From Methanobacterium sp. UBA294 (GTDB lineage Archaea; Methanobacteriota; Methanobacteria; Methanobacteriales; Methanobacteriaceae): a DNA stretch of 64,000 nt. Below are positions 17,011 through 25,848 of the stretch, piece by piece. The DNA lies in NCBI GenBank assembly GCA_002494495.1, contig DACB01000016.1, forward strand, positions 259,819 through 323,818. The letters run 5' to 3'. Under the pieces are notes generated by a model. It was not told where the DNA came from, made no database searches, and saw only the letters and a list, made by a program, of their open reading frames with translations. Position numbers and translations under genes: made by a program. Numbering within the stretch: position 1 is the stretch's first letter; each line of letters begins with the position of its first letter.

Positions 17011-17436
17011 TTGAAAATTGATAAAATTGTATCTTACCTACTACTCATTGCAGTGGTTGTTGGTGTTGCAGCCGTTGTTTATATAACCATCAACCCCTCA
17101 CCAAGTGAAACCTTCACTGAATTCTACATAGTGGGGCCTGAAGGGAAAGCAGGTAATTATCCCACAAATTTAACTGTTGATGAAGAGGGAACAGTGATTA
17201 TCGGCGTTGTAAACCATGAGGGCAACACTGCAAACTATGAAGTAGTTGTTCAATTAAATAACGTAACCCTCAAAAATGAAACAATTAAATTAGCAAATAA
17301 AGAAGAAAAAAGAATACCTTTTACTTTTAATCCCTATCAAAGTGGTAATGATCAAAAAATAAAATTTTTCTTGTATAAGTTACCTGATAACCAGCAGCCT
17401 TACAGATCCCTTGATTTGATGATAAATGTAAATTAA
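17011..17436 (+). CDS. DUF1616-like single-helix surface protein
   Basis: A protein of about 141 residues with one N-terminal membrane helix (about 6-27) and an extracytoplasmic domain predicted as beta strands. It looks like the DUF1616 family found next to archaeal surface-glycan genes. The ectodomain resembles an immunoglobulin-like fold with three N-x-T sequons. I place the start at TTG 17011, since GGTGCT lies exactly four bases upstream as in many genes here. GTG 17002 is the alternative. It precedes the flippase on the same strand and may belong to the glycan cluster. Confidence 0.7.
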   Translation: MKIDKIVSYLLLIAVVVGVAAVVYITINPSPSETFTEFYIVGPEGKAGNYPTNLTVDEEGTVIIGVVNHEGNTANYEVVVQLNNVTLKNETIKLANKEEKRIPFTFNPYQSGNDQKIKFFLYKLPDNQQPYRSLDLMINVN

Positions 17437-17564
17437 CTGGCAAATTCATTTGAGTCAAATAAGGGATAATGAATAGTAAATCAATCAATTGATTTTCCAG
17501 TAATTTCAATAAATTATAATTTCTTAATGATTTCTTAGTAAACACATCGGATTAAGGTTAACAC

Positions 17565-18995
17565 ATGAGTGATGCACGTACAATAGCTAAAAATACAACA
17601 GTTCTTTACATTGCACAGATGATTACCCTAGCCTTAGGTTTTTTCATCACCATTTACACGGTCCGATATTTATCAGTAGATAGTTTTGGAATCTTATCTG
17701 CAGCATTGGCCCTAACTGGAATATATGTAGTCTTTGGAGACCTTGGGCTAAGTACTCTGACTGTCAGAGAAGTATCCAGGGATAAATCATCCACAAAGAA
17801 GTACGTGGGTAACACTACCATAATGAAATTATTTTTAAGCATATTCACATTCTTACTCACGGTTTTAACCGTTTATTTCATTGGTTATGATGATATTACT
17901 GTTACTGTAATCTTAATTTTAACTGTTGCCTTTATTTTTAACGCTTTTTCCAGCATATTCTATTCCATATTCCAAGCCTACCAGAAAATGGAGTTTCAAT
18001 CGATTGCAACTATATTAAACAGTGTAGTGATGCTTATTGGAACTTTCCTTGCTATCTACCTTGGTTTAGATGTGGTTGCCTTCGCATTAGTTTACCTGGC
18101 TGCCAATGCAATTAACTTCATTTACATACTGGGTGCCTATGTATGGAAATTCTACCTACCCAACGTAGAGATGGACTTTAAGTTCTGGAAACCTACCATA
18201 AAGCAATCACTGCCCTTAGCCATCACAAGCATATTTAACGTGTTGGTATTCAGGTTAGATTCTGTTTTACTCTCAATAATGAGTGGTATGGAGGCAGTAG
18301 GATTCTACAACGCAGCATTCAGATTAATGGAGGCACTTATAGTTTTTCCAGCAGTATATACCACTGCCATATTCCCTGTTTTCTCAATTCTACATAGTTC
18401 ATCCAAAAAACCATTGAAAACAGCCTATGTTAAATCCTTTAAATACCTCACCATCTTGAGCTTACCCATTGCAGTGGGAATCACCTTACTGGCCGAACCA
18501 ATAATTCTACTATTATACAAGACCGCATATATGCCCTCTATATTAACATTGCAAATAGTTGTATGGGTTCTTCCCTTCATATTCATCAATTATATACAGG
18601 GTTCCTTACTTACTGCTATGAATAGACAGGTCACATTCCTTAAAATAACCGCTGTATCCTTGGTTTTAAATGTGGCAATGAACATAGTACTCATACCCAT
18701 GTACAGCTTTTTAGGAGCTGCAATCGCCACTGTAATTACTGAGGCCATATCTATGACCTTATGCTTTTATGTGCTCTCTAAACTGGTTGCAAAAGTTAAA
18801 ATACGCGAAATTCTATTTAAACCAGTTATTGCCTGTTTAGTGATGGCATTATTTATTTTACTGGTTGAAACAAACCTATTTGTGGTTATAGGTATTTCAA
18901 TAGTCATTTACTTCGCTGTTCTAATTGCACTGAAGGGTTTTTCAGAGGATGATTACGATCTATTCCGAGAAATATTAAAAATAAAAAGAGAATAA
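17565..18995 (+). CDS. Polysaccharide flippase (Wzx/MATE-like)
   Basis: A 476-residue membrane protein with 12-14 predicted helices, of the polysaccharide transporter branch of the multidrug/oligosaccharidyl-lipid/polysaccharide flippase superfamily. It shows the early segment N-T-T-V-L-Y-I-A-Q and, later, F-R-L-D-S-V-L-L, the charged residues typical of these proteins. It would move lipid-linked oligosaccharide across the membrane. It opens the surface-glycan region, followed by a convergent glycosyltransferase. Confidence 0.88.
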   Translation: MSDARTIAKNTTVLYIAQMITLALGFFITIYTVRYLSVDSFGILSAALALTGIYVVFGDLGLSTLTVREVSRDKSSTKKYVGNTTIMKLFLSIFTFLLTVLTVYFIGYDDITVTVILILTVAFIFNAFSSIFYSIFQAYQKMEFQSIATILNSVVMLIGTFLAIYLGLDVVAFALVYLAANAINFIYILGAYVWKFYLPNVEMDFKFWKPTIKQSLPLAITSIFNVLVFRLDSVLLSIMSGMEAVGFYNAAFRLMEALIVFPAVYTTAIFPVFSILHSSSKKPLKTAYVKSFKYLTILSLPIAVGITLLAEPIILLLYKTAYMPSILTLQIVVWVLPFIFINYIQGSLLTAMNRQVTFLKITAVSLVLNVAMNIVLIPMYSFLGAAIATVITEAISMTLCFYVLSKLVAKVKIREILFKPVIACLVMALFILLVETNLFVVIGISIVIYFAVLIALKGFSEDDYDLFREILKIKRE

Positions 18996-19022
18996 AAAGC
19001 CGGTTATGGGAATAAAAAGACG

Positions 19023-19874
19023 TTATTTATCTTTATATTTTGATATGATATCTTCTGCTATTTTATCGTATTCTTCTCGGATTTTTATGGACGGATTATC
19101 TGATTTATATTCCCTCATAAGCTTTAATTTGGCATAAATAGCCAGGCGATAGACGCTCATTAAAAAACTCAGTGAAAAACCTCTGAATCCTTCCTTACGT
19201 CCCTGGAGTTTGAAGTATCTTTTTCTAAATTCACTGAAGATCTGCCACAACACAGACTTGAATTTTATATCTTCACCTGCTTGAAACAATGCCCTTGCTT
19301 CTATGGATGTGTAGCGGTTTAATTTATCCAGAAAATGCTCCACATCCAGATAGTTGAAGTGTATGAAACCCTCTTTTTCATCTATCACCTCATAGTATCG
19401 GGCGTCCTCTCTTTCGATGTAAGTTGAATGTATTTTATCAGGAATAAACAGGTATTCCTTCTTAAAGAGACGGTGATGAGTATCCTGCAGTGGTCCCCAT
19501 CCGGTATATCTCATTAACTTTCCAAAGAAGTAGTTGTTGTGGGGTATGGAAATTATATCCCCCAGATCTTCAACAATTATGTTTTCTATCTTTTCCTTGA
19601 GTCTGAAGGGTACCATTTCATCAGCATCCAGGATAAGTACCCACCTATTAGACGCCTTTTCCAAGCCGAACTGTCTGGCCGGATCAGCAAAATCCATTCT
19701 TTCATGGTAAAAAATCTTATCAGTATATTCAGAGGCTATTTCAGTGGTTTTATCATCACTGTACATATCTATGATTACAATTTCACTTGCCCACTTCACT
19801 GTTTCCAGACAGTGCCTTATATTTTTCTCCTCATTGAGGGTGTGAACCAATACAGACACTGGTAATTTATCCAT
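19023..19874 (-). CDS. Family 2 glycosyltransferase, WaaE/KdtX-like
   Basis: A 283-residue GT2 enzyme. The GT-A fold is shown by V-S-V-L-V-H-T-L-N-E-E at the start, a D-M-Y-S-D-D-K segment and W-V-L-I-L-D-A-D-E-M, which holds the metal-binding D-x-D. The sequence resembles the LPS core beta-1,4-glucosyltransferase group (WaaE). The start is ATG 19874, behind GGAGGATTTTT. The TTG at 19889 is rejected. It lies convergent to the flippase. The sugar cannot be told. Confidence 0.85.
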   Translation of the reverse strand: MDKLPVSVLVHTLNEEKNIRHCLETVKWASEIVIIDMYSDDKTTEIASEYTDKIFYHERMDFADPARQFGLEKASNRWVLILDADEMVPFRLKEKIENIIVEDLGDIISIPHNNYFFGKLMRYTGWGPLQDTHHRLFKKEYLFIPDKIHSTYIEREDARYYEVIDEKEGFIHFNYLDVEHFLDKLNRYTSIEARALFQAGEDIKFKSVLWQIFSEFRKRYFKLQGRKEGFRGFSLSFLMSVYRLAIYAKLKLMREYKSDNPSIKIREEYDKIAEDIISKYKDK

Positions 19875-20201
19875 AAAAATCCTCCACAAAATATTTCAAA
19901 TTTAATTTCATAGCCATAATTGTTTTACGTTTATTATCAATAAGTCGTTTTACTTTTAATAGTCATAATTGTTCCTATTGCTAACAAACTTGTCTTCTCT
20001 TGTTATACCCAGTTATATTTATCCTAAGGGTTTCCCTGCTTGAGAGTATAAGCTGCTGGTATCTTTTTTCATCCGCATATAATTTCCGGTGAGTTCAAAA
20101 ACATGATTCCACTTTTCATTAATCCATTAATTGCACTATTTAATATATTTGATATTACTAATATTAAATTTAACAATCAAAATACTTAATTAGAGGCCAG
20201 A
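19875..20201. other. 327-base divergent intergenic region
   Basis: This AT-rich gap separates two divergent glycosyltransferase genes and should hold both promoters. TTTAATATA near 20139-20147 is a plausible TATA box for the rightward gene. A short imperfect repeat of CATAATTGTT occurs near 19914 and 19965. I see no open reading frame or RNA gene in it. Confidence 0.5.
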
Positions 20202-21203
20202 ATGAACCCCGAAGTTTGTATCATAATTTTAAACTGGAACGGATGGAAGGACACAGTAGAATGCTTGGAATCACTTTATCAGAATAAATATGATAACTAT
20301 AAAGTTATTCTTGTAGATAACGCATCAGAAGATGAGTCATTGGAAAAAATAGCTGAATACTGCCAGGGAAGAATAGAATTATCCTCAACCTGTGTTGAAT
20401 ATCAAAGGGATAATAAACCATTAAGTTTTATTCAGATTGATGGAGAAGAAGTGAACAGAAAATTTAACACCCTCGACTACAAGTTGTTACTGATTAAAAA
20501 CAGAGAAAACCAGGGTTTTGCAATAGGTAACAACATTGGAATGAGATTTGCATTAAATAACTTCAATCCAGATTATTTTCTACTATTAAATAATGACACT
20601 GTCTTGGGCCCTGAATTTCTAATTGAACTGGTGAACACCGGAGAATCATCTAAAGAAATAGGATTTGTAGGCCCTAAAACCTACCTGTATAATGATGAAG
20701 ATGTTATTCAGGCAGCGGGTGGGGGAAATATAGATTTTTCACGTGGTGAATCCCATGAGGTAGCCTTCATGAAAAAGGATACTGGAAAATTTGATAAGAA
20801 TATGGAACTTGATTATGTAGGAGGATCATGCTTGCTTGTTAAAAAGGAAGTTACCGATAGAATCGGCTTCCTGGATGAGGAATTTTATATGTACTGGGAA
20901 GATGTTGACTGGTGCTTCACTGGAAGAGAAGCGGGTTACAAATCAATTTATTCCTATAAATCAAGAATATGGCATAAATATGGAACATCCAGCCAGGATC
21001 ACTTTAAAACATATTACCATAACCGGAACAGGTTGTATTTCATGAAAAAACATGCCCCATCCGGATATTATCAAAAATTCATGGCCCATTATCTGCCGGA
21101 AATTTTAAGAGAAAGTGGATATCAATTACTTTATAAGAGAAACTGGAAATTATTTAAATCCCTAATAAAAGGGGCTGTTGATGGGATTAAACTAAAAAAT
21201 TAA
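20202..21203 (+). CDS. Family 2 glycosyltransferase, rhamnosyltransferase-like
   Basis: A 333-residue GT2 enzyme of the WbbL/rhamnosyltransferase type. Motifs are I-I-L-N-W-N-G-W at the start, V-D-N-A-S-E-D, L-L-L-N-N-D-T (metal site) and E-D-V-D-W-C near residue 230, which supplies the base. Between V-D-N-A-S and the G-F-A-x-G-N-N motif there is an insert of about 50 residues. The same insert position is seen in the two later GT2 genes of this cluster. It is followed after 39 bases by a GT4 gene on the same strand. It may use dTDP-rhamnose made by the rfb genes; that is inference. Confidence 0.86.
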   Translation: MNPEVCIIILNWNGWKDTVECLESLYQNKYDNYKVILVDNASEDESLEKIAEYCQGRIELSSTCVEYQRDNKPLSFIQIDGEEVNRKFNTLDYKLLLIKNRENQGFAIGNNIGMRFALNNFNPDYFLLLNNDTVLGPEFLIELVNTGESSKEIGFVGPKTYLYNDEDVIQAAGGGNIDFSRGESHEVAFMKKDTGKFDKNMELDYVGGSCLLVKKEVTDRIGFLDEEFYMYWEDVDWCFTGREAGYKSIYSYKSRIWHKYGTSSQDHFKTYYHNRNRLYFMKKHAPSGYYQKFMAHYLPEILRESGYQLLYKRNWKLFKSLIKGAVDGIKLKN

Positions 21204-21242
21204 GGATATTTAAGAGCTTAAATACAGTAGGCGGCTTACTAA

Positions 21243-22445
21243 ATGAAAATTGCAGTTTTCCATAATTTACCATCGGGCGGAGCAAAAAGAGCCTTACATA
21301 ACTACGTGGACTACCTTAGTAGGCATGATCACACTGTGGATGTATTTGTACCCTCCACTGCCAATGAAGAATTCTTACCCCTTGAGGAAGTATCAAGCAG
21401 TTTAAATGTTTTTCCAGTGGGAAAAACATTAAAAGGTTCACTATATTCAACTTTCAAATATGTATCACCCCTTATTAAAACAATATCACTGCGAGATCTG
21501 GAACTAACCCAGAAAGAGATAGCTGAAACTATAAACTCAAAAAATTATGATGTGGTGTTCAGTGAACAGGACCAGTTCACCATGGCACCCTTCTTTTTAA
21601 AATATATCCATCATCCAACTGTTTACTACTGTCCACAGCCCCCACGGAACGAGGCCATATTGAAATCTTTAGAAAATAATGATGATGTAAACCCACTTAA
21701 AAGGCTGGTTTTTAATCAGGCGGATAATAAGGATTTGAAAATCGATGCTGAAAATATATCCTATGCAAAAAATATCTTAACCAACTCTTACTTCACCCGT
21801 GAATCAATATTAAGGGTTTACGGTCTTAATTCTTATGTATCTTATCTGGGCATTGATACCAGCTTGTTCCGGTACCTTGAAGTACCAGAAGAGAACTTCG
21901 TTCTATCCGTGGGGAGTTGCAGGCCATCCAAGGGGTATGAATTTATCATAAAGTCATTAGCACTGATTGAGCCCGATATACGCCCAAAGCTAGTGATAGT
22001 TTCCAACTTCTCCCTTCCAGAGTGGAGAGAATATCTGCAGAAACTCTCCATCCAGCTGGATGTTGTTCTGGAAATACTCGAATTGATAGACGATGAAAAA
22101 CTGGTTCTCCTCTACAATCAGGCTAAACTAGTCGTATACGCCCCATATATGGAACCATTTGGTCTGGTACCCCTGGAGGCCATGGGGTGCGGTACTCCAG
22201 TGGTGGGGGTGAAGGAAGGAGGTATTAGGGAAACTGTAATCCACAAAAAAACAGGATTACACACTGAACGTGATGAAGTTCTCTTTGCAGAATCCATTAC
22301 CCGACTCCTAACCAGTGAAATGGAAAGACATAAAATGTGTAAAAACTCCATTAACACAATTGAAGGATACTGGACCCATGATCATGCAGGGGAAAGGTTA
22401 TCATGGCATCTAAATAGGGTAATCAATGCCAGTGATGGGGATTAA
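21243..22445 (+). CDS. Family 4 glycosyltransferase
   Basis: A 400-residue GT-B enzyme. The N-terminal G-G-A-K-R-A-L-H-N-Y is the acceptor-side glycine region. The C-terminal donor-binding half has V-G-S-C-R-P-S-K-G-Y-E and the E-x7-E pair in E-P-F-G-L-V-P-L-E-A-M-G. It sits in a rightward run of four glycosyltransferases (20.2-24.5 kb). The donor is probably a nucleotide hexose. No membrane segment is seen. Confidence 0.87.
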   Translation: MKIAVFHNLPSGGAKRALHNYVDYLSRHDHTVDVFVPSTANEEFLPLEEVSSSLNVFPVGKTLKGSLYSTFKYVSPLIKTISLRDLELTQKEIAETINSKNYDVVFSEQDQFTMAPFFLKYIHHPTVYYCPQPPRNEAILKSLENNDDVNPLKRLVFNQADNKDLKIDAENISYAKNILTNSYFTRESILRVYGLNSYVSYLGIDTSLFRYLEVPEENFVLSVGSCRPSKGYEFIIKSLALIEPDIRPKLVIVSNFSLPEWREYLQKLSIQLDVVLEILELIDDEKLVLLYNQAKLVVYAPYMEPFGLVPLEAMGCGTPVVGVKEGGIRETVIHKKTGLHTERDEVLFAESITRLLTSEMERHKMCKNSINTIEGYWTHDHAGERLSWHLNRVINASDGD

Positions 22446-22474
22446 ATTATTATTGCGGTTATCTGGTGATAAAC

Positions 22475-23512
22475 TTGAATCCTTTAGTATCTATTATTAT
22501 TCTTAACTGGAACGGCTGGCAAGACACCCTGGAATGCCTGGAATCCGTTTTCCAAATAGATTACCCTAATTACCAGGTTATTTTGGTGGACAACAACTCC
22601 CAGGACCAGTCCCTAGAGAAAATCAGGAAATACACCCAGGGAAAAATAACTGTTAAATCCCCATTCTTTATATATAACCCCAACAACAAACCGATGAAAA
22701 TCACCGAACTAACCAAACAGGAAACAGAACAACCAACAGACAACATCCCCGAAGCAAATAATCATCTTGGCTCAAATGACCAATTAATACTCATAATTAA
22801 CGATACAAACTACGGTTTTGCAGAGGGAAACAACATCGCCATTAAATACACCCAGCAAACTCACAACCCAGATTATATCCTACTTTTAAACAACGACACA
22901 CTGGTAACACCAGAATTTTTAACTCAAATGGTCAAAGTAGCTGAAATAGATGGGAAAGTGGGTATGGTAGGATGTAAATTGTTAAATGCAGATAATCCCC
23001 GGATAATTGATTCCACAGGACATGTGATTAGTTGGGGAAGGATTGTTGACCGTGGCCATGGTGAAGTTGATAATGGACAGTATGACAATGAATTAATAGT
23101 AATGGGTGCTATGGCTGCCTGTGCACTCTATAAGAAAGAAATGCTCATGGAAGTAGGACTGCTGGACACCAGTTATGTCATACTTGGCGAAGACGCCGAC
23201 TTCTCCTGGAGAGCCCATAACCATGGTTGGAATGCATTATACGCTCCAGATGCAGTTGTATACCATAAAAGAGGAAGGTCAATTACTAAAAAATCTATAA
23301 TCCCAAAAATGACAGTTTTAAGTTTGAAAAATACGGTTAAATATGTTACCCGGTACGGAAATTTCTATAATAAACTCTTATTTTTATTAATAATAACCAA
23401 AGAAGGATTATTTGTATTGATAGGGAGCTTAATAAAAAGGAATGAAATAAATAAAGGTGAATACTTCCATACATTGATGGAATCATATGCCAAGATTTTT
23501 AAAAGCTTATAA
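22475..23512 (+). CDS. Family 2 glycosyltransferase (near-duplicate N-terminus)
   Basis: A 345-residue GT2 enzyme of the same type as its neighbours: I-I-L-N-W-N-G-W, V-D-N-N-S-Q-D, L-L-L-N-N-D-T and G-E-D-A-D-F-S-W. The start is TTG 22475, because GGTGAT lies four bases upstream and the product then begins M-N-P like the next gene. Codons 6-91 come from a 257-bp block that is about 95% identical to the next gene, while the rest differs strongly. This points to duplication or recombination of the catalytic N-terminus with a different acceptor-binding end. Confidence 0.86.
   Translation: MNPLVSIIILNWNGWQDTLECLESVFQIDYPNYQVILVDNNSQDQSLEKIRKYTQGKITVKSPFFIYNPNNKPMKITELTKQETEQPTDNIPEANNHLGSNDQLILIINDTNYGFAEGNNIAIKYTQQTHNPDYILLLNNDTLVTPEFLTQMVKVAEIDGKVGMVGCKLLNADNPRIIDSTGHVISWGRIVDRGHGEVDNGQYDNELIVMGAMAACALYKKEMLMEVGLLDTSYVILGEDADFSWRAHNHGWNALYAPDAVVYHKRGRSITKKSIIPKMTVLSLKNTVKYVTRYGNFYNKLLFLLIITKEGLFVLIGSLIKRNEINKGEYFHTLMESYAKIFKSL
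22491..22747 (+). repeat. Copy 1 of a 257-bp duplicated GT2 block
   Basis: This block matches 23563-23819 at 245 of 257 positions by my count, with no gap and a constant offset of 1072 bases. It encodes the GT2 N-terminus and the polar insert. Similarity falls off sharply at both ends. Confidence 0.9.
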
Positions 23513-23546
23513 ATTTGATTCTTTAATATTATGATAGGAGAAAATA

Positions 23547-24512
23547 ATGAATCCATCAGTTTCTATTATAATCCTTAACTGGAACGGCTGGCAAGACACC
23601 CTGGAATGCCTGGAATCTATTTACCAAATAGATTACCCTAATTACCAGGTTATACTGGTGGACAACAACTCCCAGGACCAGTCCCTAGAGAAAATCAGGA
23701 AATACACCCAGGGAAAAATAACTGTTAAATCCCCATTCTTCAAATATAACCCCAACAACAATCCAATAAAAATCACCGAACTAACCAAACAGGAAACAGA
23801 ACAACCAACAGACAACATCAAAACAACAGATAACCTATTAACACTTATCAAAAACGATGAAAACTACGGTTTCGCAGCAGGAAATAACATCGCAATAAAA
23901 TACACCCTGAAAGCGCATGATCCAGATTATATCCTGCTATTAAACAACGATACAGTTGTAAACCCTGATTTTTTAACAAAATTGATCCAAACCACTGAAA
24001 AAGACCCCTGTCTTGGTATATCCGGCCCGCTGATATACTATTATGGTGTCAATGGAGAAAGAGATGTGGTGGCCAATTTAGGTGGAAAAGTAAATCTGGG
24101 CAAATATCCGGGTTATTATGATTTATCTGAATATCATAGCCTAAATGATTATTCTGGAGAATTATTAGAGTGTGACTGGGTTTCAGGAGCAGCATTACTC
24201 TTAAAAGCTAAGGATCTTCCCATAATGTTGTTAAATGAAGATCTTTCCTTTGGATGTGAGGATATAGATCTTGCTCTTAATCTCAAAGAATACGGTTATA
24301 AATCCGCAGTGATTCTTGATTCATTTATATGGCATAAAGAAGGAGTATCCCGAAAAAAAAGAAGCCCAGAAAGGATTAACAGGGCATTACTCGAAATTAG
24401 ATCCAATTTAACCTTCCTAAAAGCTCACAAGAATCATTTTTACTGGTATTTACCAGTTTATCTCTTCCAGATATTCGTGTTATACGTGAAAATAATTATT
24501 AAACGAAATTAG
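23547..24512 (+). CDS. Family 2 glycosyltransferase (near-duplicate N-terminus)
   Basis: A 321-residue GT2 enzyme. The first 90 residues are almost the same as in the preceding gene, including the polar insert K-I-T-E-L-T-K-Q-E-T-E-Q-P-T-D-N. After the shared G-F-A-x-G-N-N and L-L-L-N-N-D-T motifs the sequence differs. The base motif is C-E-D-I-D-L-A. It ends in a hydrophobic segment (Y-W-Y-L-P-V-Y-L-F-Q-I) that could touch the membrane. The start ATG follows GGAGAAAATA. The two genes probably add different sugars or use different acceptors. Confidence 0.86.
   Translation: MNPSVSIIILNWNGWQDTLECLESIYQIDYPNYQVILVDNNSQDQSLEKIRKYTQGKITVKSPFFKYNPNNNPIKITELTKQETEQPTDNIKTTDNLLTLIKNDENYGFAAGNNIAIKYTLKAHDPDYILLLNNDTVVNPDFLTKLIQTTEKDPCLGISGPLIYYYGVNGERDVVANLGGKVNLGKYPGYYDLSEYHSLNDYSGELLECDWVSGAALLLKAKDLPIMLLNEDLSFGCEDIDLALNLKEYGYKSAVILDSFIWHKEGVSRKKRSPERINRALLEIRSNLTFLKAHKNHFYWYLPVYLFQIFVLYVKIIIKRN
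23563..23819 (+). repeat. Copy 2 of a 257-bp duplicated GT2 block
   Basis: This is the partner of 22491-22747. The differences are scattered, about twelve in all. Several change the residue, mostly conservatively, and the reading frame is kept. Confidence 0.9.
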
Positions 24513-24518
24513 TTTTAA

Positions 24519-24662
24519 TTTTTTGATTCGAACCTATTTTTTACAACCAATTTTTTTGATTCGAACCTATTTTTTACGACTGTAACCTATTATTAGATTC
24601 AAACTTTTGTAAAAATCCCCTATTATAGATTGTAACCTATTTTTTAGATTGTAATCTACTTT
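24519..24662. repeat. Degenerate T-rich repeat array between convergent genes
   Basis: A 26-bp unit containing GATTCGAACCTATTTTTTAC occurs exactly at 24519-24544 and 24552-24577. Shorter variants follow: TGTAACCTATTA, GATTCAAAC, GATTGTAACCTATTTTTT and GATTGTAATCTAC. The last two overlap the final codons and the stop of the leftward GT4 gene. The T-tracts could end transcription. It is not a CRISPR: the units are unequal and there are no spacers. Confidence 0.85.
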
Positions 24663-25848
24663 TTATAAGATTTATGGCCTGATTGAACCCATCAATCATA
24701 TTTTCATAGGTGAATCCCTGTTCAATCACTTTTTTAGATACAATACCCATCTTTTCTTCAAGTTCAGGATCTTTTAATATCTTATATATTGCCTCGTAGA
24801 GAGCATCATAATCTTTTTCGGGTACAACAAAGCCGTTAACCCCCTCATCAATCATGAAAGTAGTACCAACAGCATCACTGGTCACCACAGGAGTTCCAAA
24901 GTACATGGCCTCATTAACTACCAGAGGACAGGCATCTGCATGGTGAGTGGTGATTGAAGGCAATACAAACACATTAGAAAGAAGATAGTAAGCTCCCAAC
25001 ATATCATTGGATACGTTGCCCTGAAAGTATACATGATGATTCAGATTTAAATCATGCACCATTTCCTCCAGTTTCAAACGGTACTCACCATCACCTAATA
25101 TAACAAGCCTTACATCCTCCATTTTACCTAAGAGTTTCTTGAAGGCTTTAAGTAGGTACTGAACTCCCTTTAATTTAATGAGCCTCCCCACAAATAAAAC
25201 AGTTTTCTTACCTTCAAGATCAAGCTTTTCAATGATTTTATCCTGATTGGTGTAATCTTCTTGTTTTAAGACTAAATTACTGACGTTAGGCATGATAAAA
25301 ATTTTCTCTGGTGACACTCCTAACCCGGTAAAGAATTCCCTGTGTTTAGTTCCAGGAACTAGCACAGCATCTGCATTGCGGGAGAAGAATCCAGCTAAAA
25401 ACTTGGCAAATTTTCTCTTTGTTGTTTTTACATTCCAGTCCCAGTCTTCTCTCCAGAGGATAAAGGGTTTACCCTTCAATTTTACAATTAAAAAGTATAG
25501 TAGGGTTTCAAATGCATCAGTTGGAGTATCCCAGCTACCACCAACAAATACATCATATTTGCCCATGGCCTTTCTTACAGCACCCCAAGCTACTCCCAGC
25601 TTATTAGGGATTACACAATAATCAATACCCTCCATCCCAGGAATTTCCCGGACTAAATCAGTGCCATATGTTCGGTTGTAGCCTTCTACATTGGTAAATA
25701 AAAATTCCACATCATATATCTCGCTTAATCTGCGGAAAAATGGTTTACGGTACCACATGGCAGTATGGTGTACAAATAATATCTTAATTTCCCTATTTAC
25801 CTTCTGGGATGGAGAATCATTTACCGTAACTTTATCATTAGTTACCAT
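24637..25848 (-). CDS. Family 4 glycosyltransferase
   Basis: A 403-residue GT-B enzyme. The donor domain shows F-V-G-R-L-I-K-L-K-G-V and the E-x7-E-like region A-C-P-L-V-V-N-E-A-M-Y-F-G-T-P. The N-terminal W-R-E-D-W-D-W is unusual and tryptophan-rich. The start overlaps the stop of the upstream membrane protein (ATGGTAA), so the two are translationally coupled. Its last residues (L-Q-S-K-K) are written by the T-rich repeat array. Confidence 0.86.
   Translation of the reverse strand: MVTNDKVTVNDSPSQKVNREIKILFVHHTAMWYRKPFFRRLSEIYDVEFLFTNVEGYNRTYGTDLVREIPGMEGIDYCVIPNKLGVAWGAVRKAMGKYDVFVGGSWDTPTDAFETLLYFLIVKLKGKPFILWREDWDWNVKTTKRKFAKFLAGFFSRNADAVLVPGTKHREFFTGLGVSPEKIFIMPNVSNLVLKQEDYTNQDKIIEKLDLEGKKTVLFVGRLIKLKGVQYLLKAFKKLLGKMEDVRLVILGDGEYRLKLEEMVHDLNLNHHVYFQGNVSNDMLGAYYLLSNVFVLPSITTHHADACPLVVNEAMYFGTPVVTSDAVGTTFMIDEGVNGFVVPEKDYDALYEAIYKILKDPELEEKMGIVSKKVIEQGFTYENMIDGFNQAINLIKSRLQSKK

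Noticed and set aside
16985..17014. Nine-codon mini-frame (M-K-K-V-T-R-C-L-N) with GAGGG upstream, before the DUF1616-like gene
   Set aside because: It has a possible binding site but is too short to support. It overlaps the likely TTG start at 17011 and shows no attenuator structure.
24519..24662. Possible CRISPR array
   Set aside because: The repeats are unequal, T-rich, lack regular spacers and have no cas genes nearby.
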